A DNA stretch of 64,000 bases from Acinetobacter sp. ANC 3781 (GTDB lineage Bacteria; Pseudomonadota; Gammaproteobacteria; Pseudomonadales; Moraxellaceae). The notes under the pieces are model-generated. The model saw only the letters and a program-made list of their open reading frames with translations. It searched no databases and had not been told where the DNA came from. The stretch's first letter is position 1. The number at the start of each line of letters is the position of its first letter. Both the position numbers and the translations under genes were made by a program. This document shows, one piece after another, positions 10,243 through 19,453 of the stretch. Location of the stretch: NCBI RefSeq assembly GCF_004331285.1, contig NZ_SJOH01000011.1, positions 56,312 through 120,311 of the forward strand. The letters run 5' to 3'.

Positions 10243-10926
10243 GTGATCCATCATATTCCTAATGTCCTGACTAAAGAACAAGTTCAATATTTTCGTGAAG
10301 AAATGAATAAAATTGAATGGGTCAATGGTAAAGTCACTGCGGGTACACTTTCAGCCACAGTCAAACAAAATCAACAGCTCCCGGAAGATCTTCCGCTAAC
10401 CCATCATTTAAGTACGATTATCTTAGAGTCCTTAGGACAACATTCTTTATTCCTGTCTGCGGCCATTCCTTTAGACATCATTCCTCCCCTGTTTAACCGT
10501 TATGAAAATAATGAAGCCTTCGGTTTTCATGTCGACAATTCGATTCGTCGAATTCGTGGAACCAATGAACGCTTAAGAACAGATTTATCCTGTACAGTTT
10601 TTTTAAGTGAACCAGAAGAATATGAAGGTGGGGACTTAGTGATAGAAGACACCTATGGTTACCATGAAATTAAACTTCCTGCAGGCGATATGATTCTTTA
10701 TCCATCGACCAGCTTACATGAAGTCACTCCGGTGACCTCCGGTTGTCGTATCGCTTCCTTCTTTTGGGTACAAAGCATGATTCGTGAAGATGCAGAACGT
10801 CACATGTTATTTAACCTAGACCAAACCATTCAAAACTTGCGTATGCAGTTGGGCGATCAACACCAAGAAGTGATCAAGTTGACCAATCTTTATCATAATT
10901 TAATGCGTAAATGGGCTGAACTTTAA
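10243..10926 (+). CDS. piuC: PKHD-type Fe(II)/2-oxoglutarate hydroxylase PiuC
   Basis: A 227-residue Fe(II)/2-oxoglutarate dioxygenase of the PiuC/YbiX family. The start is a GTG. The metal ligands are His96 and Asp98 in FGFHVDN and His159 in SLHEVTPV; Arg169 is the expected 2-oxoglutarate anchor. The conserved LSEPEEYEGGDLVIED block lies between. Family members sit beside Fiu/PiuA receptors across gammaproteobacteria and are iron-regulated, but their substrate is not settled. It lies 107 bases after piuA, beyond a hairpin. Confidence 0.9.
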   Translation: MIHHIPNVLTKEQVQYFREEMNKIEWVNGKVTAGTLSATVKQNQQLPEDLPLTHHLSTIILESLGQHSLFLSAAIPLDIIPPLFNRYENNEAFGFHVDNSIRRIRGTNERLRTDLSCTVFLSEPEEYEGGDLVIEDTYGYHEIKLPAGDMILYPSTSLHEVTPVTSGCRIASFFWVQSMIREDAERHMLFNLDQTIQNLRMQLGDQHQEVIKLTNLYHNLMRKWAEL

Positions 10927-11293
10927 TTTTTATAGCGCAAAAAGAATAATAGGCTGCTGAAATCTTATCTTAGTCAGTCTAATTCATTACCTACAAACAT
11001 TTGAATCTTTTATTATTTTAACTTTTAGTCAAATTCAACTTCAATAGTATCGTTTTTCCCTTTAAGCATGATTGCTTTATCTAATGAATAAGCTTGAATT
11101 AAGTCATATTTCCATCCATTTAAATGAAAATTCGACATTTATCACTATTGTTAATGATAATAATTATCATTAGAATTCGCATCAATTGTTACAGGCCATA
11201 ACAATATCTCCACTTTTACTGCTATTTTTCCGATTTTAAAAAGTCGCAGGCAGTAATGGAATTCTGTCACAACGATATTAGGGATTACCTACC
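10927..11293. other. Intergenic region before the second Fiu-type receptor
   Basis: The 367-base gap holds no credible ORF. The first part is plain AT-rich sequence with no clear terminator for piuC. The only strong signal is the Fur operator at 11153-11171, so the distal half is the promoter region of the following receptor. Confidence 0.7.
11153..11171. promoter_or_regulatory. Fur box upstream of the second Fiu-type receptor
   Basis: AATGATAATAATTATCATT is a perfect inverted repeat; one more T/A pair outside makes it 21 bp. It is the best Fur site in the window. The start codon is 122 bases downstream. Confidence 0.9.
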
Positions 11294-13543
11294 ATGGCAC
11301 AGATTAAAAGCCGTAAACACAATCGAAATGCTCAACTGGTTGCTTTAGCTGCATCTCTGCCCCTCATGGCTCATGCAGCAAATACACAAGATGTTACTCA
11401 GCTTCCAACCATTACAGTAAAGTCAGATGCGGAAAATAAATATAAAGCAGATAAAGTGAGTTCGCCTAAATATACTCAACCCTTGGTAGATACCCCGCAA
11501 ACCGTTTCAGTCATTAAAAAAGAATTATTAAAAGAACAAGGTGCAACCTCTCTGGTTGAAGCCTTAAGAAATACGCCGGGAATTACCCTGCAGCTTGGTG
11601 AAAATGGTAATACCAGTGCCGGTGATGCTTTTCAAATGCGTGGTTTTTCCACTCAAACATCCACTTATGTCGACGGTATTCGTGATTTGGGTGCTGTTAC
11701 TCGGGATGTATTTAATCTGGAACAGATTGAAGTAGTCAAAGGCCCTTCTGGCGCAGAAGCAGGACGCGGGTCGGCATCAGGTTATATTAACCTCGCCACA
11801 AAACTGCCTCATGCAGAAAATAGTCGTGAAGTTTCTGCCACTTATAATACTGCTGAACATGCCCGTCTCACTGCCGATATGAATCAAGTCATCAATGGCG
11901 GTACTGCTTTTCGTTTAAATGCGATGGGACAAGACGGCGGTGTGGAAGGCCGCGATTTTATTGAAAACAATAGCTGGGCCATTGCCCCTTCAATTGCTTT
12001 CGGTCTAGATAGCGATACCCGCCTATATCTCTATTCACAGCATATTCGTCAACGTAATATTCCGGATGGCGGTATTCCGACTGTCGGCATGAAAGGTTTT
12101 TATAATGCAGATTCCGCTTTAGCTTCAGCACCTAAAGTCAGCCGTGAAAATTATTATGGCCAAGCCAATGATCATGAAGATGTCGATGCAGACATGTACA
12201 CGGCAAAAATTGAAAATGATCTGGCTGAAAACGTCAAACTGACCAACATCACCCGTTTGGGTAAAACCAGTATGAACCGTGTTTTAACCGGGATAAATAC
12301 CGGCTCAGCCGGTTTAAGAACCAATGGTTCAACTGATCCTAAAGACTGGGAAGTTAACCGTTCACGTCAAGGTATCGATCAGGAAAATAAGATTCTGGCC
12401 AATCAAACGACTTTGAACCTGAATTTAACAACCGGTGCCATTGAACATGATGTGGTTGCAGGTTTGGAATTCTTAAAAGAACAGCAACACACAAAAACTA
12501 TGGCTACGCAAATGCCGGGACAAACGACGGTAGCAACCTCTTGGGCCAATCTTTATAATCCAGATCGCAATGAAGCAATGCCCGGCCTGATGTATAACGG
12601 AGGCTATACCCAAGGTGAAACCGATACTGCCGCAGCGTATTTATTCGACACGCTTAAATTTGGTGAACGCTTCCAGCTGAATGGCGGAGTTCGTATCGAC
12701 TATTACGACACCGAATATGATGCTTTGACCTTGCCATCGAGTAATAGCAGCTTGGTTCCATCCAGTTTTGCTGCACACGATACTTTGTTCAGCTGGAAAC
12801 TGGGAAGCCTATTTAAACCTACTTCTAAAAGTAGCGTATATGCTTCTTATGCCAAATCCTTGACTCCTCCGGGAAGTGCCAACTTTAGCCTTTCAGCAGA
12901 TGGACTTAATAGTGCTGCTGCAAAACCGCAAGAAACCCATCACTATGAAATTGGCACCAAGTGGGATCTGTTGAATGATCAACTGGCACTTAATGCTGCT
13001 GCTTATTACACTGAAAATGAAAACCAGTTTACCCAAGATGCAATTACCCAAGAATCCATTCAGCAAGGTAAAACAACCGTTAAAGGTGTAGAACTCAGTG
13101 CTGTAGGTAAAATCACCGATGCATGGAATGTCTCTGCCGGTGTTGCACACATGAAAACTGAACAAGAAGATCAGCTCAGCGTTAATGCAACCACCGGAGC
13201 AATTACCCGAACCAACAATGTGCGCTGGTCACCGGAATGGACAGCAAGTTTATGGTCTACCTATGACATTGCCGGCTTTAAACTGGGTCTAGGCGCGCGC
13301 TATGTCGATGAGCAAAAACGTCTAATCACTGACAGTACTGCAGCGGCGAATATGCCTAACATTCCGGGCTATGTGGTGTTTGATGCCATGGCAGGTTATA
13401 GCCTGAATAAAAATGCATCAGTGAATCTCAATGTTTACAACTTGGCAGATAAAGAATACATCAGTACTCTCAATAATGGTGGCGGCCGTGTGATATTGGG
13501 TCAACCACGCTCAGCAGCCCTGACCTTTAATTATAAATTTTAA
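11294..13543 (+). CDS. TonB-dependent siderophore receptor, second Fiu/PiuA-type copy
   Basis: A 749-residue outer-membrane receptor. The signal peptide ends at LMAHA (residue 28). The plug motifs LVDTPQTVSVI, RNTPGITLQ, FQMRGFSTQTSTYVDGIRD and IEVVKGPSGAEAGRGSASGYINL closely follow E. coli Fiu. The barrel ends with TFNYKF. Like piuA it is followed by a PiuC-type hydroxylase gene, so the receptor-hydroxylase pair occurs twice in tandem. The two receptors are clearly diverged, which points to different ligands or an old duplication. Its codon use looks richer in C and G at third positions than piuA. Confidence 0.9.
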   Translation: MAQIKSRKHNRNAQLVALAASLPLMAHAANTQDVTQLPTITVKSDAENKYKADKVSSPKYTQPLVDTPQTVSVIKKELLKEQGATSLVEALRNTPGITLQLGENGNTSAGDAFQMRGFSTQTSTYVDGIRDLGAVTRDVFNLEQIEVVKGPSGAEAGRGSASGYINLATKLPHAENSREVSATYNTAEHARLTADMNQVINGGTAFRLNAMGQDGGVEGRDFIENNSWAIAPSIAFGLDSDTRLYLYSQHIRQRNIPDGGIPTVGMKGFYNADSALASAPKVSRENYYGQANDHEDVDADMYTAKIENDLAENVKLTNITRLGKTSMNRVLTGINTGSAGLRTNGSTDPKDWEVNRSRQGIDQENKILANQTTLNLNLTTGAIEHDVVAGLEFLKEQQHTKTMATQMPGQTTVATSWANLYNPDRNEAMPGLMYNGGYTQGETDTAAAYLFDTLKFGERFQLNGGVRIDYYDTEYDALTLPSSNSSLVPSSFAAHDTLFSWKLGSLFKPTSKSSVYASYAKSLTPPGSANFSLSADGLNSAAAKPQETHHYEIGTKWDLLNDQLALNAAAYYTENENQFTQDAITQESIQQGKTTVKGVELSAVGKITDAWNVSAGVAHMKTEQEDQLSVNATTGAITRTNNVRWSPEWTASLWSTYDIAGFKLGLGARYVDEQKRLITDSTAAANMPNIPGYVVFDAMAGYSLNKNASVNLNVYNLADKEYISTLNNGGGRVILGQPRSAALTFNYKF

Positions 13544-13594
13544 GCAATTCGCTAAGCCTTAGCAGATTGAGTATAAATGTAGTGTGTTAGAGCC

Positions 13595-13793
13595 AGGGGC
13601 TGTTGACACTTCCTCTATGTTTGCGACGACGCATATTTTTAGCTGATATGAGGCATGGAGTAGGAAATTTAGTCATTCTAAATGACCACTTCATAACGAT
13701 ATAACAGCAAAAAATATGCTTGTCCCGTAGGGCTGTGGTTCTGCTCAATTTTAGCCTACAGCGCAAATCATTTATGAAGTATCAACAGACCCT
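13595..13793. mobile_element. MITE-like element (199 bp) between receptor and hydroxylase
   Basis: The left end AGGGGCTGTTGACACTTC and the reverse complement of the right end AGGGTCTGTTGATACTTC agree at 16 of 18 positions, and the similarity continues with gaps through a shared TTTGCG. A second, inner inverted pair is GCATATTTTTAGCTG / GCATATTTTTTGCTG. The element therefore folds on itself almost end to end and codes for nothing. No clear target-site duplication was found. It is probably a non-autonomous derivative of an insertion sequence; the parent family was not identified. Confidence 0.72.
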
Positions 13794-13848
13794 ATGCACT
13801 ACATTATTTATTTTTGAGCCCACTCCATTCAAGGGATGCATAAAGCTG

Positions 13849-14532
13849 ATGATGTTACATATTCCTGAAATTTTAACCAAACAGCAGATTATTGAATTAC
13901 GCCAGCAACTGGATGTCAGCCATGCCTGGATTCAGGGTCAGCAGAGCGCAGGCTTTCAGGCCAAAAAAATAAAAAACAATCTGCAAATCGATGTGAACAG
14001 TATTATCTATCAATCCTTATCTCCCAAAATCTTGCAAGCCTTACAACGAAATGCTCAGGTCAAATCTGCGGCACTGCCCAAACACATACTCTCGCCTTTG
14101 TTTAACTGCTATCAGGATGCGGGCAATTATGGCAATCATGTCGATAGTGCGGTGCAATATTCAGATGCGACAGGACATGCAATTCGCACCGATGTTTCGA
14201 TTACCCTGTTTTTATCTGAACCGGATGAATATGAAGGTGGTGAACTGATTATTGAAGACAATTATGGCAGCCATGAAGTAAAACTGGATGCAGGTGATGC
14301 CATTCTCTACCCTGCGACCAGTTTACATCGGGTTGAACCGGTGACTCATGGCAAACGGGTTGCAGCGTTCACCTGGTTACAAAGCATGGTGAAAGATGAC
14401 TGGCAACGCAGTATGTTATTCAATCTGGATATGACCATTATGAAACTACGTCAAGACCTCGGCGATTCGGAAGAAATAATCAGTTTGACCAGTCATTATC
14501 ATAATTTATTGCGCCAATGGGGTGATTTATGA
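13849..14532 (+). CDS. second PiuC-type Fe(II)/2-oxoglutarate hydroxylase
   Basis: A 227-residue paralogue of PiuC with the same length. The open frame extends back to 13720, but that part lies in the MITE-like element, so I take the ATG at 13849, 12 bases after AAGGGA (13852 is an alternative). Metal ligands are His97 and Asp99 in GNHVDS and His160; Arg170 should hold 2-oxoglutarate. LSEPDEYEGGELIIED is conserved. Its stop overlaps the start of the next gene by four bases (ATGA), so the two are translationally coupled. The substrate is unknown. Confidence 0.88.
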   Translation: MMLHIPEILTKQQIIELRQQLDVSHAWIQGQQSAGFQAKKIKNNLQIDVNSIIYQSLSPKILQALQRNAQVKSAALPKHILSPLFNCYQDAGNYGNHVDSAVQYSDATGHAIRTDVSITLFLSEPDEYEGGELIIEDNYGSHEVKLDAGDAILYPATSLHRVEPVTHGKRVAAFTWLQSMVKDDWQRSMLFNLDMTIMKLRQDLGDSEEIISLTSHYHNLLRQWGDL

Positions 14533-15632
14533 AACCGGTGACACCGCTTGACCCATTCAGCCAAATTCCAGCACATTTGCAAACCCTTGCCGATTATGAA
14601 CGGCAAGCAGAAAAACACCTTCCAGAAACTACCTGGCATTACTTGCAAGGCGGAGCGATGGATGAAGTCAGCGTTCAGGAAAACTTGGATCAGTTTAAAA
14701 AAATCCAGCTGATTCCCAGACATTTAAATGACCTGACTCAAGGCAATACTACCTGTGAAATTCTGGGTCAAACCTTTCCACATCCTATTTTTTTGGCACC
14801 GATTGGCCATCAACAGCTGTTTCACCCCGATGCTGAACTGGCGACGGCTTTAGCGGGTGAAGTACTACAGAGCAACCTGATTTTAAGTACTTTCAGCAAT
14901 ACCGATATGCGTAGCCTTAAAGCTGAAAATCCTTATAAATGGTTTCAACTCTACTGGCAGGGTGACTGTGAAAAATCTTTAGCCTTGGTTAAAATTGCAG
15001 AGCAGCACAACTTTAAAGCTTTGGTCATAACGATAGACTCACCGCATAGCGGTATTCGGGATCGTGAACGTCGGGTGTTTTTCCAGTTACCTGAAGGCAT
15101 GCAACATCCGCATACGCCTACGCATATTCCCTTACCTGAAATTAGCGAAGATCAACATCCGGTGTTTAATGGTCTAATGCAGATTGCCCCGAGATGGGAC
15201 GACATCCAATGGCTAATTAAAAACACCTCACTTCCGGTAATTTTAAAAGGTGTGGTTCATCCCCAAGATGCAGAAATGGCGATTCAATGCGGTGTTCAGG
15301 GACTCATTATATCCAATCATGGCGGGCGGGTCTTAGATAGCTGCATTTCACCCCTGACCGCCCTGCAGCATATTAAAGCAGTTGTGCCTAATGATTTCCC
15401 TTTAATTGTTGATGGTGGAATTCGTCGTGGAAGCGATGTATTTAAGGCGCTGGCTTTAGGTGCTTCAGCGGTCTGTATGGGTCGTCCCTATATTCATGGT
15501 TTAGCTGTTGCAGGTGCCTTAGGGGTTGCGCATGTGATTAAAATCTTGCAGGAAGAATTTGAGATAACCATGGCTTTAGCGGGAACGGCAACATTAAACC
15601 AGATCACTTCCGATTATATTTTTCAAAAATAG
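14529..15632 (+). CDS. FMN-dependent alpha-hydroxy-acid oxidase/dehydrogenase
   Basis: A 367-residue flavoprotein of the FMN-dependent alpha-hydroxy-acid dehydrogenase family (lactate, glycolate and mandelate oxidising enzymes). The TIM-barrel core shows FQLYW with Tyr142, the FMN-contacting LK with Lys240, the active-site SNHGGRVLD with His264 and Arg267, and DGGIRRGSDVFKALALGA followed by GRPY for the FMN phosphate. It overlaps the preceding hydroxylase by four bases, so it belongs to the iron-acquisition block rather than to lactate metabolism by context. The true substrate cannot be read from the sequence. Confidence 0.85.
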   Translation: MKPVTPLDPFSQIPAHLQTLADYERQAEKHLPETTWHYLQGGAMDEVSVQENLDQFKKIQLIPRHLNDLTQGNTTCEILGQTFPHPIFLAPIGHQQLFHPDAELATALAGEVLQSNLILSTFSNTDMRSLKAENPYKWFQLYWQGDCEKSLALVKIAEQHNFKALVITIDSPHSGIRDRERRVFFQLPEGMQHPHTPTHIPLPEISEDQHPVFNGLMQIAPRWDDIQWLIKNTSLPVILKGVVHPQDAEMAIQCGVQGLIISNHGGRVLDSCISPLTALQHIKAVVPNDFPLIVDGGIRRGSDVFKALALGASAVCMGRPYIHGLAVAGALGVAHVIKILQEEFEITMALAGTATLNQITSDYIFQK

Positions 15633-15900
15633 TTAATTTCAAGGAAAATATTCCCTATAAAGCTGCTGTAAACGCAAAAATAGAAAATTATTTCCGGAAT
15701 AAGTGCACTAATATTTAGTTATAGATTTGCAAGATCTGCGCTTCAGCTAAATCATAAGAATGCCTTGGTTTTATTACAGCTTTCGACTAATGTCTTCCAG
15801 TGACAGACTTGTAAATTGCTAGAATAGACACAATCTATATTTGTAGTACGTTGCCGTTATCCACGACTTAAGCAATACATGCTACACAAGGAGTTACCTC

Positions 15901-17598
15901 ATGATGTTGGCTGATCCAAGTAAAAAATACCGTCGCATGTATCAACGTGTAGACTTGCCAGACCGCCAATGGCCAAATAAAGAAATCAATCAAGCGCCTA
16001 TTTGGATGAGCACCGACCTTCGTGACGGTAACCAAGCAATTTTCGAACCCATGGATATGGAACAGAAATTTAAAATGTTCCAGATGTTGGTGAAAATTGG
16101 CTTTAAGCATATTGAAATTGGTTTCCCTTCTGCATCACAAATTGACTTTGATTTCACGCGTAAATTGATTGAAGAAAATCATATTCCAGATGATGTGTAT
16201 ATTGAAGTTTTGGTTCAGGCGCGTGATCACTTGATTCAACGTACTTTTGAATCTTTGGAAGGTGCGAAACGTGCGATCGTACATATTTACAACTCCAATT
16301 CTCCGACTTTCCGTGAAAAAGTCTTGAATGTGGATGTTGCTGGCGCAAAACAGTTAGCGGTAAATGCTGCAACTAAAGTTAAAGAATATGCAGCGCAATA
16401 CCCTGAAACTGAATGGGTGTTCCAATATAGTCCAGAATGTTTTACTGCAACCGAATTGGAAGTCGCCAAAGATGTCTGCGATGCGGTGACTGAAATCTGG
16501 GAAGCGTCACCAGACAATAAAGTGATCTTGAACTTGCCTGCAACGGTTGAAGTTTCCGGTCCTAACGTTTATGCCGACCAAATTGAATGGATGCACCGCA
16601 ATATTCAGCGTCGTGACGGCGTAATCATTTCTGTGCACTGTCACAATGACCGTGGCTGTGGTATCGCCGCTTCTGAATTGGCGATTATGGCGGGTGCAGA
16701 CCGTGTTGAAGGTTGTGTATTTGGGAACGGCGAACGTACCGGTAACGTGGACGTTGCAGCAATTGCCTTGAACATGTACACCCAGGGTGTGGCGCCAAAC
16801 TTGGACTTCTCCAACATTAACGACATTATTGCCACAATTGAAGAATGTACCGGTTTACCAGTACATCCGCGTCATCCGTATGCAGGCGACTTGGTGTTCA
16901 CCGCATTCTCTGGTTCGCATCAGGATGCGATCAAGAAAGGTTTCGAGTTCCAGAAAAACCAAGAAATGTGGGATATGCCTTACTTGCCAATTGACCCTAA
17001 AGATTTAGGTCGTGACTATGATGCGGTGATTCGAGTCAATTCACAGTCAGGTAAAGGCGGTATTTCTTACTTGTTAGAATCAAATTACAACGTGGTATTA
17101 CCACGCCGTTTACAAATTGAATTCTCGCAAGCAGTTCAACAAGTAACAGATGAACAAGCCAAAGAAATTTCAGCACAAGAGATTTGGGCTTTGTTCAAAC
17201 AGAATTATGTTGCAACTAAAGATGGACACTATTCTACCAAGAACTACAAATTGTCTGATGAAAATGGCAATCAAGTGATTGAGCTAGATATCGACATTAA
17301 CGGTGAAACCCAGCAATTACGTGGTGAAGGTAACGGTCCGATTTCTGCCATCTTGAATGCATTACAATTGCCAATTGATGTGTTGAACTATGAAGAACGT
17401 AGCATTGGCTCAGGTGCGCATGCCAAAGCCTTGGCTTTAATTGAGCTTCAAGTGAAAGGTACCGGAAAATCCGCATTCGGTGCGGGTGTTCACGACAATA
17501 TTGTGACTGCTTCAATCGAAGCGATCATTGCCTGCACCAACCGTTTAATCGAGCAAGGTGTACTCAGCACAGAACAGGTTGCTGTGGCTGCCGTATAA
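15901..17598 (+). CDS. leuA: 2-isopropylmalate synthase, long type
   Basis: First committed enzyme of leucine synthesis: acetyl-CoA plus 2-ketoisovalerate gives 2-isopropylmalate. At 565 residues it is the longer LeuA form. The TIM-barrel begins with STDLRDGNQA (around residues 38-47), the metal-binding HCHND lies near residue 250, and a C-terminal LeuA regulatory domain (about 430-560) should confer leucine feedback. The start ATG is 7 bases after AAGGAG. No leucine-rich leader peptide was found upstream. A terminator follows. Confidence 0.96.
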   Translation: MMLADPSKKYRRMYQRVDLPDRQWPNKEINQAPIWMSTDLRDGNQAIFEPMDMEQKFKMFQMLVKIGFKHIEIGFPSASQIDFDFTRKLIEENHIPDDVYIEVLVQARDHLIQRTFESLEGAKRAIVHIYNSNSPTFREKVLNVDVAGAKQLAVNAATKVKEYAAQYPETEWVFQYSPECFTATELEVAKDVCDAVTEIWEASPDNKVILNLPATVEVSGPNVYADQIEWMHRNIQRRDGVIISVHCHNDRGCGIAASELAIMAGADRVEGCVFGNGERTGNVDVAAIALNMYTQGVAPNLDFSNINDIIATIEECTGLPVHPRHPYAGDLVFTAFSGSHQDAIKKGFEFQKNQEMWDMPYLPIDPKDLGRDYDAVIRVNSQSGKGGISYLLESNYNVVLPRRLQIEFSQAVQQVTDEQAKEISAQEIWALFKQNYVATKDGHYSTKNYKLSDENGNQVIELDIDINGETQQLRGEGNGPISAILNALQLPIDVLNYEERSIGSGAHAKALALIELQVKGTGKSAFGAGVHDNIVTASIEAIIACTNRLIEQGVLSTEQVAVAAV

Positions 17599-17635
17599 GT
17601 ATTAGCAATAATATTTAGCACTAAAATGACTTTAG

Positions 17636-17660
17636 AAGGATACCCTCAAGTGGTATCCTT
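17636..17660 (+). terminator. Terminator between leuA and metX
   Basis: AAGGATACC-CTCAAGT-GGTATCCTT followed by TTGTTT. It ends exactly where an in-frame TTG upstream of metX begins, which argues against that TTG as the metX start. Confidence 0.88.
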
Positions 17661-17699
17661 TTGTTTATACATCCTAAAGATTTAAGGCGAATTATTCCT

Positions 17700-18860
17700 G
17701 TGTCTTTTCCAACTGACTCAGTGGGTCTAGTTACCCCACAAAAGTTCTCATTCGAAGAGCCGTTAGAGCTTGAATGTGGTCGCATTCTCCCACGTTTCGA
17801 AATCATGGTTGAAACTTACGGTACGCTTAATGCAGATAAATCCAATGCGATTCTGATTTGCCATGCGTTGTCTGGGCATCATCATGCGGCAGGCTATCAT
17901 CATGAAGATGATAAAAAGCCAGGCTGGTGGGATGCATGTATTGGTCCCGGCAAAGCGATTGATACTTCTAAATTTTTCGTGGTTGCCTTAAATAATATTG
18001 GGGGTTGCAGTGGCTCTACCGGTCCTATCTCGCCAAATCCTGAAAATGACAACCGCCCTTATGGTCCAGACTTTCCCTTGGTCACCGTTCGTGACTGGGT
18101 GAAAACCCAAGCCATGCTGTCTGACCGTTTAGGGATTGAGGTCTGGTATTCGGTAATTGGCGGATCACTCGGCGGTATGCAAGCTTTGCAATGGTCGGTG
18201 GATTATCCTGACCGTCTAAAAAATTGTGTGATTATTGCCAGTGCACCCAAACTGTCGGCACAGAATATTGCCTTTAATGAAGTCGCACGTCAGTCGATTT
18301 TATCGGACCCCGATTTCCATAACGGCCGCTATCTGGAAAATGACAGCTATCCCAAACGTGGTCTGATTCTGGCACGTATGGTCGGTCATATTACCTATTT
18401 ATCTGAAGAAGCAATGAAACAGAAATTTGGCCGCGACTTGAAGTCGGGCAAGTTTATGTATGGTTTTGACGTGGAATTCCAGGTTGAAAGCTATTTGCGT
18501 TATCAAGGTGAACAGTTCAGCCGTAACTTTGATGCCAACACTTACCTGATTATGACCAAAGCGCTGGACTATTTTGATCCTGCACGTGAATATGAATTGT
18601 CTTTAACCAAGGCAATGGCCAATACCCAATGCCGTTTTCTGGTGGTTTCATTCACCACGGATTGGCGTTTTACCCCGCAGCGTTCACAAGAAATTGTGGA
18701 TGCCCTCATCACCAATCATAAACCTGTCAGCTATGTCGATATTGATGCAGAACAAGGACATGACTCGTTCCTGTTCCCTATTCCGCTTTACGTTAAATCA
18801 TTACGTGCATTTTTAGGTGGCGCAGAACACCTTGAAGCAACACCTCAGGAGACTGTGTAA
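17700..18860 (+). CDS. metX: homoserine O-acetyltransferase
   Basis: Acylates homoserine as the entry step to methionine. The open frame begins at a TTG (17661) next to the leuA terminator, but the GTG at 17700 ([10 protein letters not shown]), preceded by TAAGGCG, fits the family start and gives 386 residues. The alpha/beta-hydrolase fold has the nucleophile elbow GGSLGG (Ser156). The Asp and His of the triad lie near DWRFTP and QGHDSF. The stop overlaps the metW start (TAATG), the usual metX-metW arrangement. Confidence 0.95.
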   Translation: MSFPTDSVGLVTPQKFSFEEPLELECGRILPRFEIMVETYGTLNADKSNAILICHALSGHHHAAGYHHEDDKKPGWWDACIGPGKAIDTSKFFVVALNNIGGCSGSTGPISPNPENDNRPYGPDFPLVTVRDWVKTQAMLSDRLGIEVWYSVIGGSLGGMQALQWSVDYPDRLKNCVIIASAPKLSAQNIAFNEVARQSILSDPDFHNGRYLENDSYPKRGLILARMVGHITYLSEEAMKQKFGRDLKSGKFMYGFDVEFQVESYLRYQGEQFSRNFDANTYLIMTKALDYFDPAREYELSLTKAMANTQCRFLVVSFTTDWRFTPQRSQEIVDALITNHKPVSYVDIDAEQGHDSFLFPIPLYVKSLRAFLGGAEHLEATPQETV

Positions 18861-19453
18861 TGCGTATCGACCATCAATTGGCAGAAACATGGATTAAACC
18901 CGACTCAAGCGTACTCGATTTAGGTTGTGGTGATGGTGAACTGCTGGCGCATATGGGCAAAAAACACAATATTCGTGCCTATGGATTAGAAATTGATCAG
19001 GAAAAGATTGCAATTGCGGTCAGTCGAGGGTTAAATATTATCCAACAAGACTTGAACCTCGGTTTAAGCCGCTTTGCAGACCAGTCATTTGACTATGTTG
19101 TGATGGCACAGGCTTTGCAAGCAGTAGATGCACCAGACGTATTATTGCGTGATATGGTGCGTGTGGGGAAACAAGCGATTATTACCTTTCCAAACTTTGC
19201 TCATTGGAAGACGCGTTCTTTCTTGGCTTTGAAAGGAATGATGCCTGTTTCGGAAGCTTTACCGTATATGTGGTATAACACGCCTAATATCCACTTATGT
19301 ACTTTCCGTGATTTTGAAGCACTGTGTGCTGAAAATGATATCCGGATTATTAATCGACTCGCCGTGAATGGGGATCAACAAGGTAGTTTACTCAGTAAAC
19401 ATGTCCCGAATCTGTTTGGTGAAGTCGCTATCTATCGAGTGAGCGCACTATGA
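18860..19453 (+). CDS. metW: MetW, SAM-dependent methyltransferase-like methionine synthesis protein
   Basis: A 197-residue class I methyltransferase-like protein with the SAM-binding motif VLDLGCGDGELL near residue 20. MetW works with MetX in methionine synthesis in many proteobacteria. Its start overlaps the metX stop by one base and its own stop overlaps the next gene by four bases (ATGA), so all three genes are probably translated from one message. Identification is supported by neighbourhood, length and the FPNFAHWK segment typical of MetW. Confidence 0.95.
   Translation: MRIDHQLAETWIKPDSSVLDLGCGDGELLAHMGKKHNIRAYGLEIDQEKIAIAVSRGLNIIQQDLNLGLSRFADQSFDYVVMAQALQAVDAPDVLLRDMVRVGKQAIITFPNFAHWKTRSFLALKGMMPVSEALPYMWYNTPNIHLCTFRDFEALCAENDIRIINRLAVNGDQQGSLLSKHVPNLFGEVAIYRVSAL

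Noticed and set aside
15760..15822. 20-codon ORF upstream of leuA as a possible leucine leader peptide
   Set aside because: It has no run of leucine codons and no attenuator-like terminator follows.
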